64,000 nt of DNA from positions 45,088-109,087 of the forward strand of contig CAWEAT010000020.1 in assembly GCA_963806935.1 (NCBI GenBank), given 5' to 3'. The position numbers were made by a program, and so were the translations under genes. The notes under the pieces were generated by a model, which made no database searches, was not told where the DNA came from, and saw nothing but the letters and a program-made list of their open reading frames with translations. This document shows, in pieces, positions 1-10,188 of the stretch (position 1 is the stretch's first letter; each line of letters begins with the position of its first letter). The stretch comes from Roseiarcus sp963806935 (GTDB lineage Bacteria > Pseudomonadota > Alphaproteobacteria > Rhizobiales > Beijerinckiaceae).

Positions 1-643
1 CGCAGGCGAGCGTGAGGCCCACCCCCCGTTCCCACACCCGCGCCTCGACCTCGTCGCGCGCGATGATCTCGGCGAATGTGACGTTGGCCTTCTCGGGGAA
101 CATCGGATGGACTTCGATCCCGGCGCCGAGCTGCGCTGCATCGATGCGCCTAAGATCGGGGACGAAGAAAACCGCATGCGGATTTCCCATGCTGACGGTC
201 GAGGCTGGCCCCAGCCCCTCGGGGCCGCCGCCATCGGGCCAGAGCTCGACCCGCCGCGTGTCTGCGACCGCATGCGCAAGCGGGATCTCCTCCCAGCCAA
301 GCCGGGGCGCACCCATGTCGACGCGATAGGACCACGGGCCGAGGCGCTCGCAGGCAATGACGCCGGCCTCGGTCTCGATCCTGACGGCTTCGACCCCAAG
401 CTCGCGGCACAGCCGGTCGGCGACGCAGCGCGTCCCATTGCCGCAAGCGCCGGCGAGCGTGCCGTCGTTGTTGAAGATGGTGACGTCGGCCGCGGTTCCC
501 GGCGTCCGCGGATCGCCGATCACCATCATCTGATCGTAGTCGAGGCGAGGCGCGCGATGAATGGCGCGCGCGTCCGCCGGCGCCGGCCGGACGGCCGCGC
601 CCCTCAGGTCGAGGACCAGGATCTTGTTGCCGGCGCCGTTCAT
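1..643 (-). CDS. dapF: Diaminopimelate epimerase, 3' end off the window
   Basis: DapF interconverts LL- and meso-diaminopimelate for lysine and peptidoglycan synthesis in the cytosol. Reading the minus strand from 643 gives MNGAGNKILVLDLR, then the first catalytic-cysteine motif ACGNGTRC, then SMGNPHAVFF, and the frame is still open near position 1 at GVGLTLACG, the start of the second cysteine motif. The C-terminal part lies outside the window. ATG 643 overlaps the stop of the upstream DUF721 gene as ATGA, which favours coupled translation. A TTG at 685 would add 14 residues (VSRHPLAGRAIAR) before the MNGAGNK strand, as most DapF proteins have, so the start is uncertain. Confidence 0.9.
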   Translation of the reverse strand, partial: MNGAGNKILVLDLRGAAVRPAPADARAIHRAPRLDYDQMMVIGDPRTPGTAADVTIFNNDGTLAGACGNGTRCVADRLCRELGVEAVRIETEAGVIACERLGPWSYRVDMGAPRLGWEEIPLAHAVADTRRVELWPDGGGPEGLGPASTVSMGNPHAVFFVPDLRRIDAAQLGAGIEVHPMFPEKANVTFAEIIARDEVEARVWERGVGLTLAC

Positions 644-1233
644 GCGCGCGATTGCGCGCCCGGCCAGCGGATGGCGGGAGACCAAGCCTTCAGTCCCCCT
701 TCACGGCTCGGCCGCGCTGCGGCCCGGCTGAGGCGCGCCGTCCTGTCGATCGCCCGCGCGCCGAGCCGGGCGACCGCCTCGCGCAGGTCCTCGTTCTCGA
801 TTCGCGCGGCGGCGGCGCGCGCTGCGGCTTGAGCCGCATCGGACGGGACCGGCGCGACGCGGCGCTGGTCCTTGAGCGGCGGCAGCGGCCCCTGGCGGAA
901 GGCGATCTTGTCGACGCAGCGCCAGCCGAGATGGGCGTTCACCCGGGCGAGGATGACCGAGGCGCTGTGCTGCGCCTCGAGCGCGAATGCGCCCTCGACC
1001 CTGAGAACCAGCGTCGCAGGCTTCGCCGGCGCTTCGGGGTCGCGTCTGGCGGCCCGCGGCGGCCACTGAAGCTCGATCGGGCGGGCGTGGCGGGCGAAGG
1101 TCTCGCCGACGATCGCCGGCCAGTCCGCGATCAGGCTCGATTCGCCGAGGCCGCGCGCGGCCAGCGCCTCCGAGAGCAGCCCGGGGGTGAATTCAGCCAG
1201 CCGCTTGGCTTGGCGGCGCGCGGGCTTCATCAT
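640..1233 (-). CDS. DUF721 (DciA-like) protein
   Basis: 197-residue protein beginning MMKPARRQAKRL. The DUF721 core is visible in the first 110 residues: LSEALAARGLGESSLIADW, IVGETFARHARPIELQW, then the strand TLVLRVEGAFALEAQHSA and the helix VNAHLGWRCVDKIAFRQGPL. DUF721 includes DciA, the bacterial replicative-helicase loader; in alphaproteobacteria the short form commonly sits divergent from mutY, as here. The tail beyond about residue 130 is Ala/Arg-rich and probably disordered. The stop overlaps the dapF ATG. The family is clear; a helicase-loading role is inferred. Confidence 0.8.
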   Translation of the reverse strand: MMKPARRQAKRLAEFTPGLLSEALAARGLGESSLIADWPAIVGETFARHARPIELQWPPRAARRDPEAPAKPATLVLRVEGAFALEAQHSASVILARVNAHLGWRCVDKIAFRQGPLPPLKDQRRVAPVPSDAAQAAARAAAARIENEDLREAVARLGARAIDRTARLSRAAARPSREGGLKAWSPAIRWPGAQSRA

Positions 1234-1263
1234 GGCTCGAGCATGGGGCGGGGAGTGGGTCGC

Positions 1264-2341
1264 ATGGGCGCCAATGTAAGCGCGCTCGGAGGGAAGGCAA
1301 AGCGAAAGGCGATTGTCGCGCGCACGCTGCGCTGGTGGGATCGCCATCGCCGCGCGCTTGCCTGGCGCGCCGCCCCCGGAGAGGCGCCCGATCCTTACCG
1401 GGTGTGGCTCTCCGAAGTGCTGCTGCAGCAGACGACCGCGCAGGCGGCGACGCCTTATTATCAGGCCTTCATCGCACAATGGCCGCGGGTCGAGGATCTG
1501 GCCGCCGCTTCGCTCGAGGCCGTGATCGGCGCGTTCGCCGGCCTCGGCTATTATTCGCGGGCGCGCAACCTCCACGCCTGCGCACAGGAAATCGCTCGCC
1601 GCGGCGGGCGATTTCCGAGCGCGGAGGCGGACCTCGTCGCCCTGCCCGGCGTCGGCGCCTACACCGCCGCCGCGATCGCGGCGATCGCCTTCGGGCAAAA
1701 GGCCGCGCCGGTCGACGGCAACATCGCCCGCGTCCTCGCGCGGATGCTCGCGCTCGATCAGCCGATCGCGCGCGCGAGAGGCGACATCGAGGCGGCGGCG
1801 CGAGCGCTCGCGCCAGACCAGCGAGCCGGCGATTTCGCCCAGGCCATGATGGACATCGGGGCGACGATCTGCCGGCCGCGCAATCCCGATTGCCCCTCCT
1901 GCCCGCTTCGCTCGGACTGCGGAGCGTTCCGGACCGGGAGTCCGGAAGCCTACCCGCCCCGCGCCGGGGCGAAAATAAAGCCGCGCCGGGAGGGCGCGGT
2001 GTTCTTCGCCCGCCGCGCCGACGGCGCCTTTCTCGCTCGCCGCCGTCCGGCGCATGGTCTTCTCGCTTCGACCGTCGAATTGCCGGGCACGCCGTGGACG
2101 AGCAACGGCCCGCGCGGCGAATTGGCCGACCTCGGCCCGGTCATCGCAAGCTGGCGCCGGCTGCCGGGGACGGTCGAGCAGGTCTTCACCCATTTCGCGC
2201 TGACGCTCACCGTCTACGCCGGGGCTTTTGCCGGCGGCGCGCCGGACGGGCATTTCTGGGTCACGCCGGAAAGCGGTGGGCGAAGCCGGGTTCTCGAGCG
2301 CGATGCGCAAGGCGGTCGAGCACGCGCTGCGGGCGGTTTAG
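1264..2341 (+). CDS. mutY: A/G-specific adenine DNA glycosylase (one-base frameshift near the 3' end)
   Basis: MutY removes adenine mispaired with 8-oxoguanine. Visible features: WLSEVLLQQTTAQ, the helix-hairpin-helix LPGVGAYTAAAIAAIAFG followed by the catalytic Asp in VDGNIARVLAR, the 4Fe-4S cysteines C-x6-C-x2-C-x5-C (CRPRNPDCPSCPLRSDC), and a C-terminal NUDIX-like region (VFFARRADGAFLARRRP). ATG 1264 follows GGAG by 9 bases. After HFWVTPE the frame breaks: deleting one A of the run at 2270-2272 restores VGEAGFSSAMRKAVEHAL and a TAG at 2339-2341, about 358 residues. As given, the ORF runs on to 2523 into repeat sequence. Divergent from the DUF721 gene. Confidence 0.92.
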
Positions 2342-2397
2342 GGGTGGGCGTCGAGGCTGACGGGCTAAAGCATGACGCGATTTGTTGGAGTCAGAGC

Positions 2398-2527
2398 CCC
2401 GTCATTGCGAGCGGGAGCGAAGCAATCCAGCCGAGGTCGCACGACCTTGCTCATGGATCGCCACGTCGCCATCGCCCGTCGAAGGACGGGCGTCTTGCGA
2501 CGCCCTATGGCTCCTCGCGATGACGGG
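2398..2527. repeat. Dispersed palindromic repeat (cattgcgagcg type)
   Basis: About 130 bp after mutY bounded by near-perfect inverted ends: cccgtcattgcgag at 2398 and ctcgcgatgacggg ending at 2527 (one mismatch in 14). The start reads cattgcgagcgggagcgaag, a sequence I recognise as common between genes in Rhizobiales genomes. It holds a further internal inverted repeat around 2478-2502 (cgtcgaaggacgggcg...cgacgc). No coding capacity is supported; it is probably a non-autonomous MITE or REP-like element. Confidence 0.65.
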
Positions 2528-2647
2528 TGGTGGGGTCCAGGACCCACTACCCCAGCTAAGGCGAGCTTGCCCGGGTCGCCGGAAGCGTGCCATTTTCCAA
2601 TCGCGCCGAGGCGCGCCCCACGAAGAATCCCAATATGGCGGTAGACA

Positions 2648-3487
2648 ATGTCGCGGTTGCAGTGGCTGGTGTCCCATCCCGAGTTCAAGCGCGATCCCGT
2701 CCGCGTGATGCGGGGTGTCGTTTCGTGGGAAATCCACAAACTATTGTCCAAGAACATGTCGCTGGAGCTGGACGGCGTCAAGCTGACCTCCCGGCCTTTC
2801 GATGGAAACGGCAGGCTCATTTGCTATTTTGGACCCAAGTTTGACGATATCCACGAGTTCCTCAAAATATATCTGAAAGAGGGAATGGTCTTTGTCGATG
2901 TCGGCGCGAATATTGGTTCCCACGCCATCACCGCGGCCCGGCTGGTCGGCGCCAAGGGATCCGTCTACGCCTTCGAGGCCGACCTCGATACTTATCGGCT
3001 CCTGCTGGCGAATATCGAACTGAACCATCTTCACAATGTTACGGTGCGCCAGACCTGCGTCAGCGACGACGTTGGGACGGTATCGTTTTTCAAGCACAAG
3101 GACAGCGCCAAGAGCTCGATCGTCGACCGCGGGGAGAAGGTTGCCGTCACCCTTCCCGCCGACAAATTGGACAATATGATCCCGGCCGACGTTAAGATCG
3201 ACATTCTCAAGGTCGACGTCGAAGGGGCGGAGATGCGCGTGCTCGCGGGCGCGACCCGGATTTTCTCCTCGCCGCAACCGCCCTCGATCGTGATCATCGA
3301 GGTTTTCGACGTGCGCGACAGCACCGACAAAAGCGCCGGCATTCGCGAGCTGCTCGAAGGCTACGGCTACGAATTCTATGTCTACAAGGGGCAAAAATTA
3401 ACCAAATTTAGCGGGATTGCGCTCAATGGTTTCGCCATCCATAAATCGGCTCTCGGGCGGGTGCTCAAGGACGTCCCCCATGACTAG
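2648..3487 (+). CDS. FkbM-family methyltransferase
   Basis: 279-residue SAM-dependent methyltransferase. The SAM-binding loop is FVDVGANIGSHAITAARL (near residue 80), followed by the acidic end of strand 2 at VYAFEADLDTY, the later motif LKVDVEGAEMRVLAGA, and IIEVFDVRD. This order is typical of the FkbM family, whose members O-methylate sugars or secondary metabolites. The substrate cannot be read from the sequence. The gene stands alone between the mutY-side repeat and a HAD gene; there is no strong Shine-Dalgarno sequence, so the start is provisional. Confidence 0.85.
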   Translation: MSRLQWLVSHPEFKRDPVRVMRGVVSWEIHKLLSKNMSLELDGVKLTSRPFDGNGRLICYFGPKFDDIHEFLKIYLKEGMVFVDVGANIGSHAITAARLVGAKGSVYAFEADLDTYRLLLANIELNHLHNVTVRQTCVSDDVGTVSFFKHKDSAKSSIVDRGEKVAVTLPADKLDNMIPADVKIDILKVDVEGAEMRVLAGATRIFSSPQPPSIVIIEVFDVRDSTDKSAGIRELLEGYGYEFYVYKGQKLTKFSGIALNGFAIHKSALGRVLKDVPHD

Positions 3488-3569
3488 CAAGGACCGCGCG
3501 TCTTGCGCCTTGCGGCCCTGCGCGACCGCGGCGGGGAAATAAGTTGGCGCATGAATTCGGGCCAGCGTC

Positions 3570-4319
3570 GTGGCGCCCTTGATCAAGCCGGCCGAGTTCC
3601 GGCTGCCCTCGGATGAGGCGTTGCGGGCCCGCTTCGGCCACGTGACGACCTGGGTGTTCGATCTCGACAACACCCTCTACCCTTCCGACAGCGGCATCTG
3701 GCCGCGTATCGACGAGCGCATCACCCTGTTCCTGATCGAGCTTTTCGGCCTCGACGGCATGTCGGCGCAAGCGCTGCACAAGCATTACTATTCGCGCCAC
3801 GGCACGACTTTGCGCGGGCTGATCGAGGAGCGCCTGGACGAGACCGAGCGCTTTCTCGAATTCGTCCACGACATCGATCGCTCCGGACTCAAGCCCGATC
3901 CGATCCTGGCCCGCGAAATCGAGCGGCTGCCCGGGCGAAAGCTGATCTTCACCAACGGCTCGCGAAACCACGCGATCCTGACCGCAAGGCAGCTCGGCCT
4001 CGATGGCTTGTTCGAGGATGCGTTCGACATCGTCGCGGCGGGGTTGACGCCAAAACCGACCGAGGCGGCCTATGACGCTTTTTTCGAGCGATGCCAGGTC
4101 GATCCCCGGGCGGCGGCGATGTTCGAGGACCTGGCGAGAAACCTCGCCGTGCCGAAGGCCAAAGGCATGACCACGACCCTGGTGACGACCAAGGCCGGAC
4201 GCCTCGACCATCGCGAGGCCTGCGACCGGACAATCTCGGAGGCCGGCGGCGTCGCGGATTTCGTCACCGACGATCTCTCGGAATTCCTCGCCCGGCTCAA
4301 TCTGCAATTGGCCGACTGA
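3570..4319 (+). CDS. HAD-family pyrimidine 5'-nucleotidase
   Basis: 249 residues with GTG start. HAD motif I is WVFDLDNTLYPSDSG (nucleophile Asp and acid Asp), motif II is LIFTNGSRNHA, and the acidic region is AAMFEDLARNLAVPKAKG. The YPSDSGIW sequence and the helical cap (HKHYYSRHGTTLRGLI) match the Sdt1-like pyrimidine 5'-nucleotidase subfamily that removes phosphate from pyrimidine nucleotides. It ends in the convergent region with the uracil-DNA glycosylase gene. Subfamily placement is good; the exact substrate is not known. Confidence 0.85.
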   Translation: MAPLIKPAEFRLPSDEALRARFGHVTTWVFDLDNTLYPSDSGIWPRIDERITLFLIELFGLDGMSAQALHKHYYSRHGTTLRGLIEERLDETERFLEFVHDIDRSGLKPDPILAREIERLPGRKLIFTNGSRNHAILTARQLGLDGLFEDAFDIVAAGLTPKPTEAAYDAFFERCQVDPRAAAMFEDLARNLAVPKAKGMTTTLVTTKAGRLDHREACDRTISEAGGVADFVTDDLSEFLARLNLQLAD

Positions 4320-4485
4320 CCTGGCGCTCCGGCGCGAATGGGCCGCGCCTTGCCGGAACGGCGAGAAGCCGGTTGGGGGCGGCCTCTATTGCTGAAAATC
4401 AGAATTCATGGTAGTGTGATCCTTGCCGGCCGACGACGTTTCATGCGCGACGGCCGCGCCGAAGGAAGGAGGAGAGGCGAAAGTC

Positions 4486-4619
4486 ATTCTTGGCCCGCGA
4501 TCGATGCAACCTCTTGAAAAGGCTCGATTCGGACAAGGCGATCAAAGGGAACCCAAGCCTTTTCCTTGGCCGGGTTTGGCTCCGTCCCCGCTGGCCTTTG
4601 CCGGATTTGGCTAAGTTTG
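4486..4619 (-). repeat. Dispersed intergenic repeat, copy A (possible small RNA or REP element)
   Basis: The 323-base gap 4320-4642 has no convincing gene. On the minus strand it carries a roughly 130-base element that also occurs at 38248-38380 on the plus strand. Shared blocks in the same order: AAACTTAGCCAAATC, CCAAGGAAAA followed by a CTTG half-stem, and a 24-base identical block (4513-4536 here) containing GTCCGAATCGAGCCTTTTC. The part CCAAGGAAAAGGCTTGG can fold as a small hairpin. Its nature is unknown. Confidence 0.6.
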
Positions 4620-4642
4620 GATCTATATACGTATGTACACTG

Positions 4643-5474
4643 TTAAACAGGCAGGCGGTCGAGCGCCTTCGCGAGCGCCCGCATGTCCGCCCACGCCAGC
4701 CGCTTCTGCGCCGGCTGGCGAAGCAGGTAGGCCGGATGGAACATCGCCAGCGCCCTGATCGGCGGGCCGCTGTCGCGCTCATAGTCGAACCATGAGCCGC
4801 GCACCCGTGTGATCCCGCCCTGGACGCCGAGCAGCGTCTGGACCGCGGAGCCGCCGAGGCAAACCAGGATCTTGGGATCAGCGAGGTCGATCTGCCGCCG
4901 GATGAAGGGCAGGCAGGCCTGGGTCTCCTGCAGGGTCGGAGTGCGGTTGCCGGGCGGCCGCCATGGGACGACATTGGCGATATAGACGCTGCGCCGGTCG
5001 AGGCCGATGGCGGCAAGCATGCGGTCCAGCAATTGCCCGGCCCTGCCGACGAACGGGCGGCCGATCCGGTCCTCGTCGCCCCCGGGAGCCTCGCCGACGA
5101 ACATGACCTTGGCGCCGGGGACGCCGTCGGCGAACACCAGTTGGGTCGCGGTCCGCTTCAGGGCGCAGCCGTCGAACTCCGCCAGCGCGGAGCGCAGCGC
5201 CTCGAGATCGTTCGCCCGTTCCGCCAGCGCGCGCGCCGCAATCTCGGCGGCTTCCGGCGGCTTGCCGCCGCCGCTTTGAGGCGCGGGAGGCCATCGCCGG
5301 CGCGGTCCTCGGGGGTTCGTTCACCATTGCCGGCGCGTTCGGACCGGGGCGCTGGCTCTCGGCGAAGCGGTCATGCGGCGCCTCGTCCAGCGCCTCGTTG
5401 ACGCCGGCCCGAACCCACCATCTCAGCGCCTCCGCGGCCTGGATCGGGTCCAATGGAGGACGACGTGAAGTCAT
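4643..5474 (-). CDS. Family 4 uracil-DNA glycosylase (one-base frameshift)
   Basis: Excises uracil from DNA. The catalytic half (from about 5140) reads VMFVGEAPGGDEDRIGRPF, VYIANVVPWRPPGNRTP and AMFHPAYLLRQP, the motifs of family 4 (Fe-S) UDGs. The N-terminal part is in another frame, starting at ATG 5474: MTSRRPPLDPIQAAEALRWW, the usual start in Rhizobiales. The two frames join if one base is removed near 5311-5315, a run of five G, giving about 276 residues through the linker and the segment PPEAAEIAARALAE. Usual family length, so the gene is probably intact in reality. Confidence 0.85.
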
Positions 5475-5637
5475 TGGTCGACGACAAGGTTCGGCCCGGC
5501 CTCGATGCTTGGCGCCCGCGCCAAGGCAAACTATCATGCCCGGCTCCGAACCGCATCGCCCGTGCAAATCATGGGCCCCGGGGTTGTTCAAGCGCAAGCG
5601 TCTTCCCGGACATGGGCCGGCAGCGGCGAAAGGGACA

Positions 5638-7315
5638 ATGGCTGACGATCCGACACTGCCCGCCCGCGAAGCGATGGAATACGACGTCGTGATCGTCGGC
5701 GCGGGTCCCGCGGGGCTCGCCGCCGCGATCCGGCTCAAGTCGTTGGACCCCAATATCTCGGTTGTGATCGTGGAAAAGGGTTCGACGGTCGGCGCGCATA
5801 TCCTCTCGGGCGCGGTGATCGATCCGATCGGGCTCGATCGCCTGACCCCGGACTGGCGCTCCGACGCCGAATGCCCGCTCAAAACTCAGGTTGCCGCCGA
5901 TCAATTCTATTTCCTGACCGAGAAAGCCTCGGTGAAACTGCCCAATTGGGCGATGCCGAAACTGATGGGCAACCACGGCAATTACATCGGCTCGCTCGGC
6001 GCGATCACGCGCTGGCTCGGGGCGCGCGCCGAGGCGCTCGGCGTCGAGATCTATCCCGGATTCGCTGCGACCGAGCTTCTCGTCGGCGAGAAGGGGGAAG
6101 TCGTCGGCATCGCGACCGGCGACATGGGGGTGGCGCGCGACGGCCATCCGAAAGCCGGATTTACCCGCGGAATGGAGCTGCGCGGCAAATATGTGCTGCT
6201 CGCGGAGGGCGCGCGCGGCTCGCTGTCGAAGCAGGCGATCGCCCGCTATGGGCTCGATTCCGCAAGCGGGCCGCAAAAATACGGCATTGGCCTCAAGGAA
6301 CTGTGGCAGGTCGCCGACGACCGGTTTTCGCCGGGCCTCGTCCGGCACACGTTCGGCTGGCCACTTGTCGAAAGGCGCAAGCGGCGGCTCATTTCTCTAT
6401 CATTACGGCGACCGGCTCGTCTCCGTCGGGTTTGTGGTCCATCTCAACTATGAGAACCCGACGCTCTCGCCGTTCGACGAGTTTCAGCGCTTCAAGACCC
6501 ATCCGCTCGTGCGCGGGACCTTCGAGCAGGGCAAACGGATCGCTTATGGCGCGCGCGCCATCGCCTCGGGAGGCTGGCAGTCGGCGCCGAAACTGGTCTT
6601 TCCCGGCGGCGCGCTCATCGGCTGCTCGGCAGGCTTCGTGAATTTCGCCCGCATCAAGGGCTCCCATAACGCCATTCTTTCGGGGATATTGGCCGCCGAG
6701 AAGGCGCATGCGGCCCTGGCCGCCGGCCGCGCCAACGACGAACTCACCGATTATGAGAATTCCTGGCGAAGCTCCGATATCGGCCGCGATCTTTACAAGG
6801 TGCGAAACGTAAAGCCGCTGTGGTCGCGATACGGCCTCGTCGTCGGCGTCGGGCTCGGCGGCTTCGACATGTGGACCAACGAATTGTTCAATTCGTCGAT
6901 TTTCGGCACCCTCAAACACGGCAAGCCGGACAGCGAAACGCTGAAGCCTCTGTCCGAGGCGACGCCGATCCAATACCCCAAACCGGATGGGGTGCTAACA
7001 TTTGATAAAGCATCATCGGTCTATCTTTCCAATACCAATCATGAAGAGGATCAGCCGGTCCATCTTCGCCTCCATGACCCGGACGCGCCGATTCGCGACA
7101 ATCTTCCTCGTTACGGGGAGCCGGCGCGGCTCTACTGCCCAGCTGGCGTCTACGAGGTGGTGTACGCGAACGAGGCGACTCATGCGGAGCCGCGATTCGT
7201 CATCAACGCCCAGAACTGCGTCCACTGCAAAACCTGCGACATCAAGGACCCGGCGAAGAACATCGAATGGACGCCGCCCGAGGGCGGCGGAGGGCCGAAT
7301 TATCCGGATCTTTGA
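5638..7315 (+). CDS. Electron-transfer flavoprotein:ubiquinone oxidoreductase (one-base frameshift)
   Basis: ETF-QO passes electrons from ETF to ubiquinone at the inner membrane, linking fatty-acid and amino-acid oxidation to respiration. FAD-binding motif YDVVIVGAGPAGLAAAIRL is near residue 20; the middle has HILSGAVIDPIGLDRL; the C-terminus carries the 4Fe-4S ferredoxin-like motif CVHCKTCDIKDP, preceded by YCPAGVYE, which supplies the fourth cysteine. ATG 5638 follows AAAGGGA. The frame changes at TFGWPL (6365-6368); removing one base there gives GWPLSKGASGGSFLYHYGD and about 558 residues, the normal length. Confidence 0.93.
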
Positions 7316-7459
7316 GTTGCGGCGCAAAATCGCCGTTTTCGGCTGCAAGCAAGGCTTACGGGACGGATTCACGTGCGGTTGCTCGAAGTGGGCGGAACGT
7401 CGCCTGCGCCATGTTCACCGCCGCAGTCGCTGACTGACAAACGTAAGAAAGCGTGAGAT

Positions 7460-9224
7460 ATGCAGAGCCGATCGAAGGTTTGGACCCAGCCGGCAGCCCT
7501 TTTCCTGGCCGTTAGCCTGTCAGCGGCCGCAGGCGCCGCCTCGGCGGCGGTTTCCGCTGCCGACGCCGGACCGGGCAAACCGGAGATCGGCGATACCCAA
7601 CCCGGTAATTATCTCTCGGCGTTGATCGCGAGCGCGGATCGGGACACTCTGGCGGCGGAAGTCTACTACCGGGAAGCCCTGCGAGCTGATCCTCGAAATC
7701 CCGATCTGCTCGAGCGCGCGTTCGCAGCGGCTCTCTCCAATGGCGACGAAGAGAGCGCCGATGCGCTCGGGGAACGCCTGCTCGTTCGCGACCCAGGCAA
7801 TAGCTTGGCGCGCCTTTCGCTTGCGGTTCACGACATCCAACAGGGACAATTTGCCGCCGCGCGCGCTCATCTTGCGAGTGGAGACGCCACACGCGCGCGC
7901 GATGTGACGACCGCCCTGCTGACGGCTTGGTGTTATGCGGGGCAGTCCGATCTCCGCCACGCGCTCGATACCCTCGATCGCATCCGCGACCCCGGAGTCC
8001 TCGCGTTTCGCGATTATCACGCTGGACTGATCGCGAATTTGCTCGGGAATCCCGCGGAGGCGCAGCGGAGGCTGAAGTCGGCGTTTCAGAATGACAAGAA
8101 CAGCCTGCGTTTCGCCGATGCTTACGCCCGCGTGTTGGACGCGCAAGGCGATGTGGCCGGGGCGACGAAAGTTTACCAGGACTTCTCCCTGGTTATTCCC
8201 CATCACCCGCTGATCGAGCGATCGCTTTCCGACCTGAAGGCGAATGAATCTCTGCAACCCCTGGTTCATGACGCGAAGGAGGGAGCCGCAGAGGCGCTCT
8301 ACGGCCTGGGCAGCGCGGGGAGCCGCCAGGGGGACGAACTTCCGGCGCTCGTCTACCTGCGATTGTCGCTTTACCTTCGACCGTCCAACGACTTGACCGC
8401 AGTGACGCTGGCCAGTCTGTTCGAGCAGCTGAAGAAAGGCGACCAGGTCATCGCCGCCTACCAGACCGTGCCGGCCTCGTCGCCGCTGAAACTGGGCGCC
8501 GACATCCAGATCGCACTCGAACTCGACAGCATGGGAAAGGCTGACGAGGCCACGAAGCGCCTGACGGACATCGTCGCGGCGCGGCCGCATGACGTCGAAG
8601 CGCTGAGCGCATTGGCCGAATTGCAGCGGTCCGCCAAGAAATACGTAGAGGCGGCGGCAACCTACGACCGAGCGATCGCGGCCGTCGCGATACCGCAACG
8701 CGAGAACTGGACGCTGTTCTATTTTCGCGGGATTTGTTACGAGCGATCGAATCAATGGCCGAAGGCCGAGGCGGATTTCAAGAAGGCGCTGGAGCTCAAT
8801 CCGGATCAACCGATGGTCCTGAACTATCTTGGCTATTCCTGGGTCGACAAGGGGCTCAATCTCGAAGAGGCGTTCAAGATGCTCCGCCGCGCAGTGGAGC
8901 TTCAGCCGAACGACGGCTATATCGTCGATAGCCTGGGCTGGGCTCACTACAAGTTGGGGCAATACCAGGAAGCGGCCCAGACGCTTGAAAAGGCGATCGA
9001 CCTGAAGCCGGCGGATCCGGTTCTGAACGATCACTTGGGGGACGCCTACTGGCGGACCAACCGTCCAATCGAAGCGCACTTTCAATGGAATCATGCCCGG
9101 GACATGGGCCCGGATCCAGAAGATTTGCCCGCAATCCTCAAGAAGATCGAGTTCTGGGCTTCCCGACCCCACGACCGACGCCGCGCCGCCCAGCGCCTCG
9201 GCGGGGAAGGAAGGCGGGGGTTGA
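7460..9224 (+). CDS. Exported TPR-repeat protein (one-base frameshift at the end)
   Basis: About 587 residues after correction. Residues 1-29 form a signal peptide (hydrophobic ALFLAVSLSAAAGAASAAV). The rest is a run of tetratricopeptide repeats, clearest from residue 410: FRGICYERSNQWPKAEADF, then NYLGYSWVDKGLNLEEAF, then SLGWAHYKLGQYQEAAQTL, then HLGDAYWRTNRPIEAHFQW. Removing one T near 9155 gives a Pro/Ala tail and a TGA at 9222-9224; as given, the frame overruns into ispE. It lies 18 bases before ispE. Such proteins are probably periplasmic scaffolds; a specific function is not known. Confidence 0.85.
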
Positions 9225-9242
9225 GGTCGCGGCTCCGGCCCC

Positions 9243-10106
9243 ATGCGATGGCTGCGCGCGCCGGCGAAGATCAATCTGACGTTGCGCGTGATTGGGCGCC
9301 GCGCTGACGGTTATCATGACCTCGAGAGCCTCGTGGCGTTCGCCGGATTGTGCGACTGGATCGGGTTCGAGCCTGGCTGCGGTCTGGTTCTCGAGGTTGT
9401 CGGCCCCAGGGCCATAGAAGCCGGCCCGGCCGACGAAAATCTGGTGGTGCGAGCCGCCCGTGCGCTCGCGCCGCACATCGGGCAGAAACTCGGCCGATTC
9501 CGGTTGGTCAAACGATTGCCGGCCGCGGCGGGGCTTGGGGGAGGCTCCGCGGACGCCGCGGCGGCCTTGCGACTGCTCGCCTACGAGGCCGGATTGTCAG
9601 TCGACGATCCACGGGTGCGCACTGCGGCAAGGGCGACGGGAGCGGACGTTCTCGTCTGTCTTGATCCGCATGCGCGAATGATGACCGGCGTTGGCGATCG
9701 ACTTGGTCCGTTGATCCCGCTGCCAAAATTGTTCGTGGTTCTCGTCAATCCCCGGGTCCAGGCGCCGACGCCAAAGGTTTTTGCCGCGCTTGGGCTCGCG
9801 CCCGGCTCCAGCCTTGAATCGTCCGCCCAACCGTTCGACGCGCTTGGACGGGATTCGGCGGCGATCCTGGATTTTCTTGCCTCGAGCCGAAACGACCTCG
9901 AAGAGGCGGCGGTGCGCATAGCTCCTGCTATCGCCGTTGTGCGCGAGAGGTTGGCTCGGATCCCGGGGGCCGTGGCGACCGGAATGTCTGGATCGGGAGC
10001 GACCTGCTTTGCCTTGTTCGGCGATCGCCGCAGTGCGACGATAGCGCGGCGCATTCTCGCCGCGGAACGTCCGGATTGGTGGACCGAGGCGACCGCCATC
10101 CACTAA
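9243..10106 (+). CDS. ispE: 4-diphosphocytidyl-2-C-methyl-D-erythritol kinase
   Basis: Fourth step of the MEP isoprenoid pathway: ATP-dependent phosphorylation of CDP-methylerythritol. 287 residues, GHMP kinase fold. The N-terminal motif is APAKINLTLRVIGRRADGYH, the ATP-binding glycine-rich motif is PAAAGLGGGSADAAAALRLL, and the C-terminal motif is GMSGSGATCFALF. All three are intact. Same strand and very close to the upstream TPR gene, suggesting a shared transcript. Confidence 0.96.
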   Translation: MRWLRAPAKINLTLRVIGRRADGYHDLESLVAFAGLCDWIGFEPGCGLVLEVVGPRAIEAGPADENLVVRAARALAPHIGQKLGRFRLVKRLPAAAGLGGGSADAAAALRLLAYEAGLSVDDPRVRTAARATGADVLVCLDPHARMMTGVGDRLGPLIPLPKLFVVLVNPRVQAPTPKVFAALGLAPGSSLESSAQPFDALGRDSAAILDFLASSRNDLEEAAVRIAPAIAVVRERLARIPGAVATGMSGSGATCFALFGDRRSATIARRILAAERPDWWTEATAIH

Positions 10107-10188
10107 TTCAGCGTATCGCGGCGATGATGGATGTTTTTTGCGCCGCAATCTCTGGAGCGAGCCGCTCCGAGAGCAGCACCGTCTCAGC

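Noticed and set aside
640..2310. 556-residue minus-strand frame covering mutY
   Set aside because: Only its last 197 codons (DUF721) show family sequence; the rest is the reverse of mutY and Arg-rich, as expected of a shadow frame in high-GC DNA.
4423..4614. 63-codon ORF in the HAD-udg gap
   Set aside because: It is made of the dispersed repeat and has no family; the repeat explains the sequence.
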